A stretch of 64,000 nucleotides of DNA from Paenalkalicoccus suaedae (GCF_006965545.2 NZ_CP041372.2:2666001-2730000); one strand, 5' to 3'. Positions 36,347 through 44,850 are shown, counted from the first letter of the stretch. The notes: generated by a model not told the origin, from the letters alone. A program made the numbers and translations.

Positions 36347-37545
36347 GACGCCTCCTTCTCTTCTCGCTGAAAGTCGATATGCGGAACGCCGCGATCAAAT
36401 AGCTTTGTCGTAATAAATGGGATAATAAATAAGAAGAGAATCACGTAAAACAAGATCTGCATCCCAAACGTATCTGCCATAAATCCACCGAATAAAGGAC
36501 CAATTAGTCGTCCACCAGTCGCGATACTATTGACAATGCCCTGATAAAATCCAGCCTTCCCCTCTGGTGCTAGCTGGTGTGCAATCGTTGGGATCGCAGG
36601 CCAGACAAACATTTCCCCAATCGTTAAAATAATCATAGCCACAACAAAGCCCGTAAATACCTCTGTTTGAGAAAGCACCGCGTACGCTGCCATAAAGATG
36701 ACTAGTCCTACGTAAATCTGCGCCTTTAATGAATGCACATACCGCTCTACGAAGAAGCGAATCAGCGGCTGACAAAGAATAATCATCAGACCGTTAATCG
36801 TCCAAAGTAAGCTGTAGCTACTAAGTGGAATGCCGACCTCTTGTGTGAACGCAGCGATCGTCGACGCCCACTGTGTATACGCAATCCAACAAATTAAGAA
36901 GCCAATGCACAAAATGGCAAGCGCATGAAAGCGACGCTTATGCTCAATCTTCTCTGCTTGTTCAAAAACATTCGTAGCGCGTCCCTTTAAGGTACCACTT
37001 TCTAAGTTTCTGAAAAAAACGAGAGCGAGTATTAAAAAGACGGCGTACATCAGACCATTGCCTAAAAAGACAAAATCAAAGCGAAAGCTCGCTAACAGAC
37101 CGCCAAGCGCCGCCCCTAATGCAACGCCAACGTTTTGAGAAACGTACATCGCATTGAATGGTCGTCTGCCCCCCTCCGGCCAAACGGCCCCAGCCATGGC
37201 ATACATACAAGGGATTACCATCCCACCGCCGAAGCCAATTAACACGAGACAAATCACGTATGCAGGAAACGATTCATAGTTAACGGCTAACGTGAACGCA
37301 CTCATCATCGCAATTCCCGTACCCATCACCATCGTTTTGAAACCACCAATAAAATCAAACAGCTTGCCACCAATTAAGTTACCGATAATCCCGGCTGCAG
37401 CGTTTATCATTAGTACAACTCCTGCGGCAGTAAGAGATCTGCCAAGCTCCTCACTCATGTAAATCGTGTTAAGAGGCCATAAAAAAGATGCCCCCGTTAT
37501 ATTAATAGACATGCCAATAATTAATATCCATATCGCCCTAGGCAT
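36343..37545 (-). CDS. yttB: MFS transporter (YttB)
   Basis: A 400-residue, 12-helix major facilitator. The N-terminal segment IGMSINITGASFLWPLNTIYM is very like B. subtilis YttB, which also lies beside leuS. GGKLFDFIGGFKT is the loop 2-3 signature equivalent, and AHQLAPEGKAGFYQG lies between later helices. DHA1-type drug export is the usual prediction, without known substrate. AAGGAG lies seven bases before the ATG. The gene ends inside the leuS promoter, with no terminator seen between them, so some read-through into the T-box leader is possible. Confidence 0.87.
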   Translation of the reverse strand: MPRAIWILIIGMSINITGASFLWPLNTIYMSEELGRSLTAAGVVLMINAAAGIIGNLIGGKLFDFIGGFKTMVMGTGIAMMSAFTLAVNYESFPAYVICLVLIGFGGGMVIPCMYAMAGAVWPEGGRRPFNAMYVSQNVGVALGAALGGLLASFRFDFVFLGNGLMYAVFLILALVFFRNLESGTLKGRATNVFEQAEKIEHKRRFHALAILCIGFLICWIAYTQWASTIAAFTQEVGIPLSSYSLLWTINGLMIILCQPLIRFFVERYVHSLKAQIYVGLVIFMAAYAVLSQTEVFTGFVVAMIILTIGEMFVWPAIPTIAHQLAPEGKAGFYQGIVNSIATGGRLIGPLFGGFMADTFGMQILFYVILFLFIIPFITTKLFDRGVPHIDFQREEKEAS

Positions 37546-37689
37546 AAAAAAACTCCTTAATCATTTAGACTCTCTAACTAAGTGTAGTAGATTATCTACA
37601 AAACAACAATAAGATTCCTTCGCAAATCCTGTTTTGTCATAGTATAATCGTAGTTCATTAGTTTATAAGGATCGGAAGGTGTTACATAG

Positions 37690-38715
37690 ATGATTGATTT
37701 ACGCAGTGATACGGTCACAAAACCAAACGAAACGCTTAGAAGGCTTATGGCCGAAGCAGATGTCGGAGATGACGTTTATGGAGAGGATCCGTCCGTCAAT
37801 GAGCTAGAGCGATACGTAGCAGAGCTCGTGCAAAAGGAATCCTCTCTCTTTGTCACAAGCGGCACGCAAGGGAATCAGGCTGCGATCCTGGCTCACACAA
37901 GACCAGGCGACGAGATTATTATGGATCGCGATGCGCACGTCTTCATTTACGAAGGCGCCGCGATGTCTGTGTTTGCTGGTGTTCAGGCGATGAGTCTCCC
38001 TCACACGAATGGCGAGATGAATCTAGATGAAGTAGAGCGCTCCATTCGCTCAGACGATATTCATTTCCCTGAGACAGGCTTGATTTGGCTCGAAAATACG
38101 CATAACCGCGGTGGTGGAGCTGTCTTATCTCTCTCTTATATGAAGGAGCTTTATACTTTAGCTCAACGATACGAGATTCCCGTCCATATGGATGGCGCTC
38201 GTTTATTTAACGCTGCTGCGAGTTTACAGGTCGAACCGTCCGAGATCACGCAGTATGTCGATACGGTTCAATTTTGTTTATCAAAAGGGCTAGGTGCTCC
38301 TGTTGGATCGATGCTCGCAGGCCCCGCCCCGTTTATTAAACGCGCCCGTAAAGTCCGCAAAATGCTCGGTGGTGGCTTAAGACAAGCAGGCGTGTTAGCA
38401 GCACCTGGTCTTTATGCCTTAAAGCACCATCGCGAACAGCTTCATGTCGACCATCAGCATGCACAGAAAATCGCGGAGGCTTTACGTACATGGACTGATT
38501 TAACAATTGATCACGAGGTGCAAACAAATATTGTCGTGGCAAACGTCGCACCTTCTAAACGATCTGTTCATGAATGGGTCGATCTCTTTGAAGAAAAAGG
38601 CGTTCGTATTATTCCTTATAAAGCCGGTTCTCTTCGTTTCACAACAAACAGAGATGTTTCGAAAGAAGATATTGAGCAAGTCATTAAGGTCATTCAGGAG
38701 CTTGGTGCTTCATGA
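37690..38715 (+). CDS. ltaE: Low-specificity threonine aldolase family PLP enzyme
   Basis: A 341-residue fold type I PLP enzyme that cleaves L-threonine and related beta-hydroxy amino acids to glycine plus aldehyde. MIDLRSDTVTKP, GDDVYGEDPSVNELE, FVTSGTQGN, HMDGARLFNA and the PLP lysine in CLSKGLGAPVGS (near residue 199) are all family hallmarks. A perfect TATAAT at 37643-37648 with a poor -35 is a possible promoter. The stop overlaps the start of ytqA in ATGA, and ytqB follows, so a three-gene operon is likely. Gene symbol by family only. Confidence 0.9.
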   Translation: MIDLRSDTVTKPNETLRRLMAEADVGDDVYGEDPSVNELERYVAELVQKESSLFVTSGTQGNQAAILAHTRPGDEIIMDRDAHVFIYEGAAMSVFAGVQAMSLPHTNGEMNLDEVERSIRSDDIHFPETGLIWLENTHNRGGGAVLSLSYMKELYTLAQRYEIPVHMDGARLFNAAASLQVEPSEITQYVDTVQFCLSKGLGAPVGSMLAGPAPFIKRARKVRKMLGGGLRQAGVLAAPGLYALKHHREQLHVDHQHAQKIAEALRTWTDLTIDHEVQTNIVVANVAPSKRSVHEWVDLFEEKGVRIIPYKAGSLRFTTNRDVSKEDIEQVIKVIQELGAS

Positions 38716-39647
38716 TCCCAGCTCACATGACAGATGGTAAGCGGTACTACACATGGAACCAGCACTTAAAGGAACACTTCGGTCACAAGATCATGAAGAT
38801 TCCTTTAGACGCTGGCTTCGATTGCCCGAATCGGGATGGCAAAGTTGCACATGGAGGTTGTACGTTTTGTAGCGTTCGAGGCTCAGGTGACTTTGCTGGA
38901 GATCGAGAATTTGATGTTGTCACGCAGTTTCATGACGTCAAAGAACGCATGCATCGCAAATGGCCAAAAGCGAAGTACATTGGTTATTTTCAGGCCTACA
39001 CAAATACGTATGCACCAGTTGAGGTTTTAAAAGAAAAGTTCGAGCCAATTCTAGCTCAGGAAGGCGTCGTCGGTCTTGCGATTGCAACGAGACCCGACTG
39101 TTTACCTCCTGACGTTGTCGATTATTTAGCCGAGTTAAATAAGCGAACTTATTTATGGGTCGAGCTCGGTTTACAAACCGCTCACGATAAAACAGGTCGC
39201 ATCATTAATCGCGCACACGACTTCGATTGCTATAAAGAGGGCGTTGCTAAGCTCCGCGCTCATAACATTCGCATTTGTTCCCACATCATTAATGGCCTTC
39301 CCCTCGAGACACACGAGATGATGCTTGAGACAGCTCATGAGGTCGCAAAGCTTGACGTACAAGGCATTAAAATTCATCTTTTACACCTGTTGAAAAAAAC
39401 GGCCATGGTGAAGCAATACGAGAAAGGCCTTGTGGATTTGATGGAGCTTGAGGAATATGTGTCGCTCGTTTGCGATCAGCTCGAAGTGTTACCTCCCGAT
39501 ATGATGATTCACCGCCTAACTGGAGACGGTCCCGCTGATCTTTTAATCGGTCCGATGTGGAGCATGCAAAAGTGGAGTGCTTTAAACGCAATTGATGCAG
39601 AGCTTAAGAAGCGCAACAGCTATCAAGGCAAATTTTACTCGAGGTGA
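38712..39647 (+). CDS. ytqA: Radical SAM protein, TIGR01212 family (YtqA)
   Basis: A 311-residue radical SAM enzyme. The iron-sulfur cysteines are Cys38, Cys50 and Cys53 in CPNRDGKVAHGGCTFC, a wider spacing than CxxxCxxC that is typical of this family. KRYYTWNQHLKEHFGHKI and GLQTAHDKTGRIINRAHDFD are also characteristic of B. subtilis YtqA. Its reaction is not known for certain; tRNA modification together with the neighbouring methyltransferase has been proposed for such pairs, which I treat as inference. The start overlaps the threonine aldolase stop by four bases. Confidence 0.9.
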   Translation: MIPAHMTDGKRYYTWNQHLKEHFGHKIMKIPLDAGFDCPNRDGKVAHGGCTFCSVRGSGDFAGDREFDVVTQFHDVKERMHRKWPKAKYIGYFQAYTNTYAPVEVLKEKFEPILAQEGVVGLAIATRPDCLPPDVVDYLAELNKRTYLWVELGLQTAHDKTGRIINRAHDFDCYKEGVAKLRAHNIRICSHIINGLPLETHEMMLETAHEVAKLDVQGIKIHLLHLLKKTAMVKQYEKGLVDLMELEEYVSLVCDQLEVLPPDMMIHRLTGDGPADLLIGPMWSMQKWSALNAIDAELKKRNSYQGKFYSR

Positions 39648-39653
39648 ACAAGT

Positions 39654-40205
39654 ATGATTGAACGAATTATTCCTTTTACTCGCTCCTTATTAACGCAAGT
39701 TTTAACAAAGGATAGCATTGTTGTAGACGGAACGGCTGGTAACGGACACGACACGTTGTTTCTCGCCGAAAACGCCAAGCACGTATATAGCTTTGATATT
39801 CAACAAGAAGCAATCTTGAGCACGGAAGCAAAGCTTAAAGCCGCAAAGCTTCGAGAGCGCGTCACGTTGATTCACGATGGTCACGAGAAATTCGCTTCCT
39901 ACGTCAGTGAAGCTGAAATTGACGCCGCCATTTTTAACTTAGGCTATTTGCCTGGGAGCGATAAGTCTGTCATCACACTTGCTGACACGACACTTAAGGC
40001 AGTAGAAGATATGTTAGCTGCATTGAAGCGCGGTGGACTATTGATATTAGTTGTCTACTACGGGCATGATGGCGGTAAAGAAGAAAAAGAAGAGCTGTTA
40101 CAGTATGTCGAGGCACTGCCGCAAAAGCAGTATGATGTGCTTCGATATGGTTTTATCAACCAAAAGAACGATCCACCTTTTTTATTAGCTATTGGGAAGA
40201 AGTAA
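39654..40205 (+). CDS. ytqB: Class I SAM-dependent methyltransferase (YtqB)
   Basis: A 183-residue Rossmann methyltransferase. VVDGTAGNGHDTLFLAE (from residue 23) is the SAM-binding motif, FDIQQEA the second acidic strand and NLGYLPGSDK the catalytic motif IV equivalent, as in B. subtilis YtqB. GAGGTG precedes the ATG, six bases after the ytqA stop. An RNA substrate is likely given the NLGYLP motif and the radical SAM neighbour. It is the last gene before a strong terminator and the largest phased-word array in the window. Confidence 0.9.
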   Translation: MIERIIPFTRSLLTQVLTKDSIVVDGTAGNGHDTLFLAENAKHVYSFDIQQEAILSTEAKLKAAKLRERVTLIHDGHEKFASYVSEAEIDAAIFNLGYLPGSDKSVITLADTTLKAVEDMLAALKRGGLLILVVYYGHDGGKEEKEELLQYVEALPQKQYDVLRYGFINQKNDPPFLLAIGKK

Positions 40206-40253
40206 GTGCTTGGATAAGCTTTAGCCGTTTGTGAATAGGGATTAGGATAGAAG

Positions 40254-40289
40254 AAGTAGCTGACATTGCTGATGTTGGCTACTTTTTTT
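40254..40289 (+). terminator. Terminator after ytqB
   Basis: AGTAGCTGACAT / ATGTTGGCTACT arms (two G-T pairs), five-base loop, T7 run. Confidence 0.9.
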
Positions 40290-40329
40290 GTGGGGTGTGG
40301 TTGGAGGAATGAGTTTATCGCGGGTTAGT

Positions 40330-40915
40330 GCTCGAACCGCGTATATTTTCACTTCAACCGCGCGAATATCCCCTCCGACTGCGTATCCTGTAATTAATCG
40401 CGCATCTTGATGGGGTTATTGCGCGAGTTGATGCTCGAACTGCGCGAGTTTTTACCCCAACCGCGCGACTATCACCTTCGACTGCGTATCCTGAAATTAT
40501 TCGCGCGTCTTGATGGGGTTATTGCGCAAGTTGATGCCCGAACCGCGCGAGTTTCCACCTCAATCGCGCGACTATCACCTCCGACTGCGTATCCTGTAAT
40601 TAATCGCGCATCTTGATGGGGTTATTGCGCAAGTTGATGCCCGAAACGCGCGAGTTTCCACCTCAATCGCGCGAATATCCCCTTCGACTGCGTATCCTGT
40701 AATTAATCGCGCATCTTGATGGGGTTATTGCGCGAGTTGATGCTCGAACTGCGCGAGTTTTTACCCCAACCGCGCGACTATCACCTTCGACTGCGTATCC
40801 TGAAATTATTCGCGCATCTTGATGGGGTTATTGCGCAAGTTGATGCCCGAACCGCGCGAGTTTCCACCTCAATCGCGCGAATATCCCCTTCGACTGCGTA
40901 TATCCAAATCACCAG
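40330..40915. repeat. Phased-word array, GCGC family, 103-bp tandem unit, about 5.5 copies
   Basis: GCGTATCC or GCGTATAT starts at 40381, 40484, 40587, 40690, 40793 and 40896, always exactly 103 bp apart. Within a unit the GCG words fall at steps of 19, 21, 21, 21 and 21 bp (for example 40381, 40400, 40421, 40442, 40463, 40484). The linkers are conserved from unit to unit but not within a unit, and alternate units are more alike. It lies between the terminators of the convergent genes ytqB and ytpA. Open frames across it are periodic by-products. Confidence 0.9.
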
Positions 40916-40952
40916 AGCTCACTCAGCACCACCTCTCGCCCATCCAATCAAC

Positions 40953-40998
40953 AAAAAAGAGGACAAGACAAACGCACAACACGTTTGTCTCCCCCCTC
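40953..40998 (-). terminator. Terminator of ytpA
   Basis: GAGACAAACG / CGTTTGTCTTGTC arms with outer GAGG/CCTC pairs, seven-base loop, T6 on the minus strand. Confidence 0.8.
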
Positions 40999-41008
40999 TA
41001 ACCTATCC

Positions 41009-41818
41009 TCAAAAACCTTCTCTCCTAAACGCTAGCTGCGTCGTAACAAACCCCATCATATGAGCAAATACCAAATGTCTCTCTGGCTCATTTAAGACCT
41101 CATGATATAAATTCGGCCACTCTTTATAGTGCTTGTCTAACACATCCACCTGATTAAACCAATCCTTCACGCTATACTTATCCACAATCTTATCTGTCCC
41201 ACCCTGCATGATATATAGCGGCACTTCTGGGAACAATTCCGTATTTTCATGGACATAGTTGATAGAGGATGTCAATTCGCGATACCAACGCACACTAACC
41301 TTTTTAATCATAAGCTCGTCGCTCGCGTCTCGATCGTTCATCCATTTGTCTCGAGTACCCGATCCTGCTTCTAGATTTGTTGGGAAAAGTGTGCCTGGAG
41401 CTACCTTATTTAGAATTTTCACAAGCGCTCGTTTATTAAGCGGCGTTTTGTTATAGAGTCCAAAACATGGTGATGATAAGACGACTGCATCTGGTAATTC
41501 CTTCTCAGAGAGTTGCATGAGCGTGCGTGTGCTTGCAAGTCCTCCCATGCTATGACCTAGAAGTACAACAGGAAGCTTAAATTGTCTCGCTTCCGATAAC
41601 CATAGTCTAATGGTATCTATGTATTGCTGAAAGCTAGTTATATGACCACGCGGTCCTTGTGTTGTTCCTTGACCTGGTAAGTCTCCCATAATAACGTGAT
41701 AGCCAAACTCATTTAATTTTTCGACGACAAAACGATATCTTGCATGGTATTCGCCTGCTCCGTGCACCACGACAAATACTCCTTTTGGTTTTTTATCTGT
41801 AGTTTCAAATCTAAACAC
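41009..41818 (-). CDS. ytpA: Alpha/beta hydrolase, lysophospholipase-like (YtpA)
   Basis: A 269-residue serine hydrolase of the S33/monoacylglycerol lipase type. FVVVHGAGEYHARY forms the oxyanion region, GHSMGG puts the nucleophile at Ser90, GGTDKIVD carries the likely Asp and the segment around YHEVLNEPERHLV the His. B. subtilis YtpA is reported as a phospholipase needed for the lysophospholipid antibiotic bacilysocin; a similar lipid substrate is inferred. GTG 41818 has GGAGG nine bases upstream; the longer frame lacks a site. No signal peptide. Confidence 0.85.
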   Translation of the reverse strand: MFRFETTDKKPKGVFVVVHGAGEYHARYRFVVEKLNEFGYHVIMGDLPGQGTTQGPRGHITSFQQYIDTIRLWLSEARQFKLPVVLLGHSMGGLASTRTLMQLSEKELPDAVVLSSPCFGLYNKTPLNKRALVKILNKVAPGTLFPTNLEAGSGTRDKWMNDRDASDELMIKKVSVRWYRELTSSINYVHENTELFPEVPLYIMQGGTDKIVDKYSVKDWFNQVDVLDKHYKEWPNLYHEVLNEPERHLVFAHMMGFVTTQLAFRREGF

Positions 41819-41938
41819 GACAAACCACCTCCTGCTATTTCTTTTATCTTCCCCTTCCAAAAACAAATAGTCAAGAATCTCGAACTAGTTTTTTCCAAAC
41901 AAACCATGTAGACTTTTGAGTAAGAAGGAGTTGATAGC

Positions 41939-42451
41939 ATGATATCGTATGAATATAAGGGAAAACATCCGTACATCGATGAAACGGCCTACGTAGCGGA
42001 CAATGTCGTCATAACCGGTGACGTCACGATCCATGCGCGAGCAAGCGTCTGGTTTAACACTGTCATTCGAGGCGATGTCGCCACAACGATTATTGAAGAA
42101 GAGGCAAATATCCAAGATAATAGCACGCTGCACCAAAGTCCAAATGTACCTTTGCACATTAAAAAAGGCGTCACAGTTGGACACCAATGCCTGTTACATA
42201 GCTGTACGATTGAAAAGAATGCGTTGATTGGAATGGGATCGATCATTTTAGACGGAGCAACTATCGGAGAAGGAGCTTTTATCGGAGCCGGAAGCCTCGT
42301 ACCACCTGGCAAAGTCATTCCACCAAATGTGTTAGCACTTGGTCGCCCAGCTAAAGTTGTACGTAAGCTTACGGAAGAAGACCTCGCTGACATGGACCGA
42401 ATCCGCAAAAGCTATGTGGATAAAGGCCAATACTATAAGTCTCTTAAATAA
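41939..42451 (+). CDS. ytoA: Gamma-carbonic anhydrase family protein (YtoA)
   Basis: A 170-residue left-handed beta-helix protein built of hexapeptide repeats, with a C-terminal helix. His65, His82 and His87 (HQS, GHQCLLH) are placed as the zinc ligands of gamma-class carbonic anhydrases. B. subtilis YtoA belongs to the same YrdA/PaaY branch. The enzymatic activity of this branch is variable, so carbonic anhydrase action is likely but unproven. AAGGAG lies eight bases before the ATG. Single-gene unit with a terminator, upstream of metK in convergent orientation. Confidence 0.9.
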   Translation: MISYEYKGKHPYIDETAYVADNVVITGDVTIHARASVWFNTVIRGDVATTIIEEEANIQDNSTLHQSPNVPLHIKKGVTVGHQCLLHSCTIEKNALIGMGSIILDGATIGEGAFIGAGSLVPPGKVIPPNVLALGRPAKVVRKLTEEDLADMDRIRKSYVDKGQYYKSLK

Positions 42452-42476
42452 TGAATAGTAAATTTAAATGTGAATG

Positions 42477-42509
42477 AAGAGCCAACTAGGAAAGAGCGGC
42501 TCTTTTTTT
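42477..42509 (+). terminator. Terminator after ytoA
   Basis: AAGAGCC / GGCTCTT arms with a 14-base loop and a T7 run. Confidence 0.8.
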
Positions 42510-42554
42510 GTTTGATTCGCTTATTTTTTGATTTTATATTTCTTATTTTGGTTT

Positions 42555-42745
42555 TATGTTCCGTATTCTGGATTTATGTGCCGCATTTTGACTTTATGTT
42601 CCCTACTTTATTTTTATGTGCCGCATTTCAAAGTTATGGACTTTGTGTAAGCTTTCTTCTCATTTATGTTCCTTCTTCTGACTTTATGTTCCGCATTTCA
42701 ATTTTATGTTCCCCATTCCGAATTTATGGACTTCAAGTTCCAAGC
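42555..42745. repeat. Phased-word array, TATG family, 20-bp step
   Basis: TATG starts at 42555, 42575, 42595, 42615 and 42635, then 42665, 42685, 42705 and 42725. Steps are exactly 20 bp, except 30 bp after TATGGACTTTGTG at 42635. This is the rule also seen in the array at 21991-22140. Common words are TATGTTCCGCATT, TATGTGCCGCATT and TATGGACTT. It lies between the ytoA terminator and the metK terminator. Confidence 0.85.
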
Positions 42746-42747
42746 TC

Positions 42748-42900
42748 GTTCCGCGTGATCTTTGGCAACTTCCGTCTTACTTCTCATAAGTTATGCATTA
42801 TTTCTTTTTACACCTTACTTGAACCAAATTTCGTGCTGTTCCCAGAGCGTTCCGCATTCCTTCTAGCAACTTCCACCTTACTTCTCGTAGTTTACGTACT
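42748..42900. repeat. Degenerate direct repeat with TTCC words 21 bp apart
   Basis: A segment of about 50 bp beginning GTTCCGC at 42748 recurs at 42849, 101 bp later (roughly three quarters identical by eye, including GCAACTTCC and CTTACTTCTC). In both copies TTCC words are 21 bp apart (42749/42770 and 42850/42871). It looks like a decaying continuation of the neighbouring array. Confidence 0.6.
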
Positions 42901-42970
42901 ACTTCTATAGCAAATCGATTTCTCAAAATAGAAGGTCGCTAAGCTCCATATTCTCCGTAACCGCAGAAGC

Positions 42971-43124
42971 CCCGAAGCGGCGGGTGCGTAATACCCGTGT
43001 AGCCCTATCGCGCAACGAAAATCCTTTCGATCGGCCATTGGTTTGGCCGATCGAAATAGTTGAGTTAGCCACACAGGTATGTAGCGCCCGACGCGCAGCG
43101 GCGCCGAAGGTGCCCGCACTTGAA
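42971..43124 (-). repeat. 154-bp structured dispersed element, copy B
   Basis: Second copy of the element at 33404-33557, in the same orientation. The central hairpin is perfect here: TTTCGATCGGCC, eight-base loop, GGCCGATCGAAA. A further stem GGCGCC-GAA-GGTGCC lies at the right end. Differences from copy A are concentrated in the hairpin loop and in one arm spacer. It lies just beyond the metK terminator, as copy A lies beyond the leuS terminator. Confidence 0.75.
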
Positions 43125-43166
43125 CTTGCTCTTGAACTTGTTCTTGAACTTGCTCTTGAACTCGCA
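43119..43166. repeat. 12-bp tandem repeat at the tail of structured element copy B
   Basis: Four units of CTTGAACTTG(C/T)T, the last one imperfect, begin at 43119, 43131, 43143 and 43155. Copy A has a shorter equivalent, CTTGAC twice, at the same place. Confidence 0.8.
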
Positions 43167-43169
43167 CTA

Positions 43170-43208
43170 CAAAAAAAGAAGCCAAAACGCTACAATAAGC
43201 GTCTTAGC
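43170..43208 (-). terminator. Terminator of metK
   Basis: GAGGCTAAGACGC pairs with GCGTTTTGGCTTC over 13 bp (three G-U pairs), eight-base loop, T7 on the minus strand. Confidence 0.85.
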
Positions 43209-43225
43209 CTCTCCTATTTTTTCTA

Positions 43226-44434
43226 TTATTTGCTTGCAAGCTCAAGCGCTTCTTCTTTAAGAGTAGTTGCTTTATCTGTTTGCTCCCAAGGAAGATCGAT
43301 ATCCGTACGACCAAAGTGACCGTAAGCAGCTGTTTGCTTATAAATTGGACGACGTAGGTCTAGCATTTTAATAATTCCTGCTGGACGTAAGTCGAAGTTA
43401 TTGCGAACAACCTGAACAAGTACATCTTCTGATACTTTACCAGTACCAAACGTGTCTACAGCAATAGATACAGGCTGTGCTACACCAATAGCATAAGCTA
43501 CTTGTACCTCACAACGGTCAGCAAGACCAGCTGCAACGATGTTTTTCGCTACATAGCGCGCAGCGTATGCTCCAGAACGGTCTACCTTTGTCGCATCCTT
43601 ACCAGAGAATGCTCCACCACCGTGACGAGCATATCCACCATACGTATCTACGATGATTTTACGTCCTGTAAGACCAGCATCTCCTTGAGGACCACCGATT
43701 ACAAAACGTCCTGTAGGGTTGATGAAATACTTTGTATTTTCGTCAAGTAGCTCCGCTGGAACGATTGGTTCAATAACGTGCTTCTTCATGTCTGCTTTGA
43801 TTGTTTCAAGCGTTGTCTCTTCCGCGTGCTGTGTAGAAATAACGATAGCATCAATTCGCTGTGGCTGATGATCTTCACCGTATTCGACTGTTACCTGTAC
43901 CTTTCCGTCTGGGCGAAGGTAATCAACTACTTCTTGCTTGCGCACTTCCGCTAAACGGCGAGCAAGCTTATGAGATAAAGAGATTGGTAAAGGCATTAGC
44001 TCTTCTGTCTGGTTATCTGCATAACCAAACATAAGACCTTGGTCACCAGCACCGATTGCTTCGATTTCGTCATCAGTCATCTGACCTTCACGAGCTTCAA
44101 GAGCCTTATCAACACCTTGTGCAATGTCAGCAGACTGCTCATCGATTGAAACGAGTACAGCACTTGTTTCATAGTCGAATCCGTACTTCGCACGAATATA
44201 GCCAATATCCTTAATGGTTTTACGAACTGTCTTTTGAATATCTACATAGGCAGAAGTACTAATTTCCCCTGCTACTAAAACAAGTCCTGTATTAACAGAT
44301 GTTTCGCATGCTACGCGAGCATTTGGATCTTGCTTTAAGATTTCATCTAAAATGGAATCCGAGATCTGATCACAAATCTTATCCGGATGACCCTCTGTTA
44401 CTGATTCTGATGTGAATAAACGCGTTTTTGCCAT
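43226..44434 (-). CDS. metK: S-adenosylmethionine synthetase
   Basis: A 402-residue enzyme making S-adenosylmethionine from methionine and [19 protein letters not shown] at the N-terminus carries the catalytic His and metal Asp, [12 protein letters not shown] is signature 1 and [16 protein letters not shown] signature 2. The length is normal. AGGAGG precedes the ATG. A SAM-I riboswitch with a full terminator lies in the leader, so the enzyme is shut off by its own product. The ytoA-metK neighbourhood fits the B. subtilis order. Confidence 0.98.
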   Translation of the reverse strand: MAKTRLFTSESVTEGHPDKICDQISDSILDEILKQDPNARVACETSVNTGLVLVAGEISTSAYVDIQKTVRKTIKDIGYIRAKYGFDYETSAVLVSIDEQSADIAQGVDKALEAREGQMTDDEIEAIGAGDQGLMFGYADNQTEELMPLPISLSHKLARRLAEVRKQEVVDYLRPDGKVQVTVEYGEDHQPQRIDAIVISTQHAEETTLETIKADMKKHVIEPIVPAELLDENTKYFINPTGRFVIGGPQGDAGLTGRKIIVDTYGGYARHGGGAFSGKDATKVDRSGAYAARYVAKNIVAAGLADRCEVQVAYAIGVAQPVSIAVDTFGTGKVSEDVLVQVVRNNFDLRPAGIIKMLDLRRPIYKQTAAYGHFGRTDIDLPWEQTDKATTLKEEALELASK

Positions 44435-44544
44435 ACTTGTAACCTCCTAGGGATAACCTTATCGTGTTAATAAGGCATTGTTTTACGGTACTCTGTTCCC
44501 TGAAATGCGTGATTATCCGAGTATAAAAGAATTTTTATAAACAT

Positions 44545-44725
44545 AAAAACCCCTTTTCCGCTTGAGGAAAAGGGGTTTACTCGTTCGCCTTTCACCTCTT
44601 ATCGGTCAAGACGCATTGCGCCTTGCAGGTTAGCACCGTTTCACTTTGTCAAAAGAAGTGATGGTTGCTGGGCTTCCTAGGGCCTGTCCCTCCGCCAACT
44701 CGGGATAAGAGTATCCGCTTTGATG
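44545..44725 (-). promoter_or_regulatory. SAM-I (S-box) riboswitch ahead of metK
   Basis: The minus-strand leader has the P1 arms CTCTTATC (near 44711) and GATAAGAG (near 44596). Between them are GAGTTGGCGGAGGGAC, GGCCC, GAAGCCCAGCAACC, GGTGCTAACC and GCAAGGC in the canonical order. The terminator at 44545-44577 has CCCCTTTTCC/GGAAAAGGGG arms and T5. SAM binding should stabilise the aptamer and leave the terminator free to form. Confidence 0.96.
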
Positions 44726-44726
44726 A

Positions 44727-44755
44727 ATGATACCCAAAAATCGACGACCTGTCAA
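44727..44755 (-). promoter_or_regulatory. Sigma-A promoter of metK
   Basis: TTGACA (44750-44755) and TATCAT (44727-44732), 17 bp apart, just upstream of the riboswitch. Confidence 0.85.
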
Positions 44756-44850
44756 CAGTTCTTATCTACCTATGATATCGCTTCCCTTTTTCACCAGTCT
44801 TAAACAACGAACATACGCTATAAAACATTATTAGAAATGGAGGGATACTC

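Noticed and set aside
40407-41063. Repeated-peptide open frames beginning MMGLLRE in the GCGC array
   Set aside because: They arise because a 21-bp step is seven codons. The 103-bp unit shifts frame each time, there is no ribosome site, and start and stop positions follow the repeats.
42470-42910. Hydrophobic 146-codon frame after ytoA
   Set aside because: It starts inside the ytoA terminator, lacks a ribosome site and is a by-product of the AT-rich TATG array.
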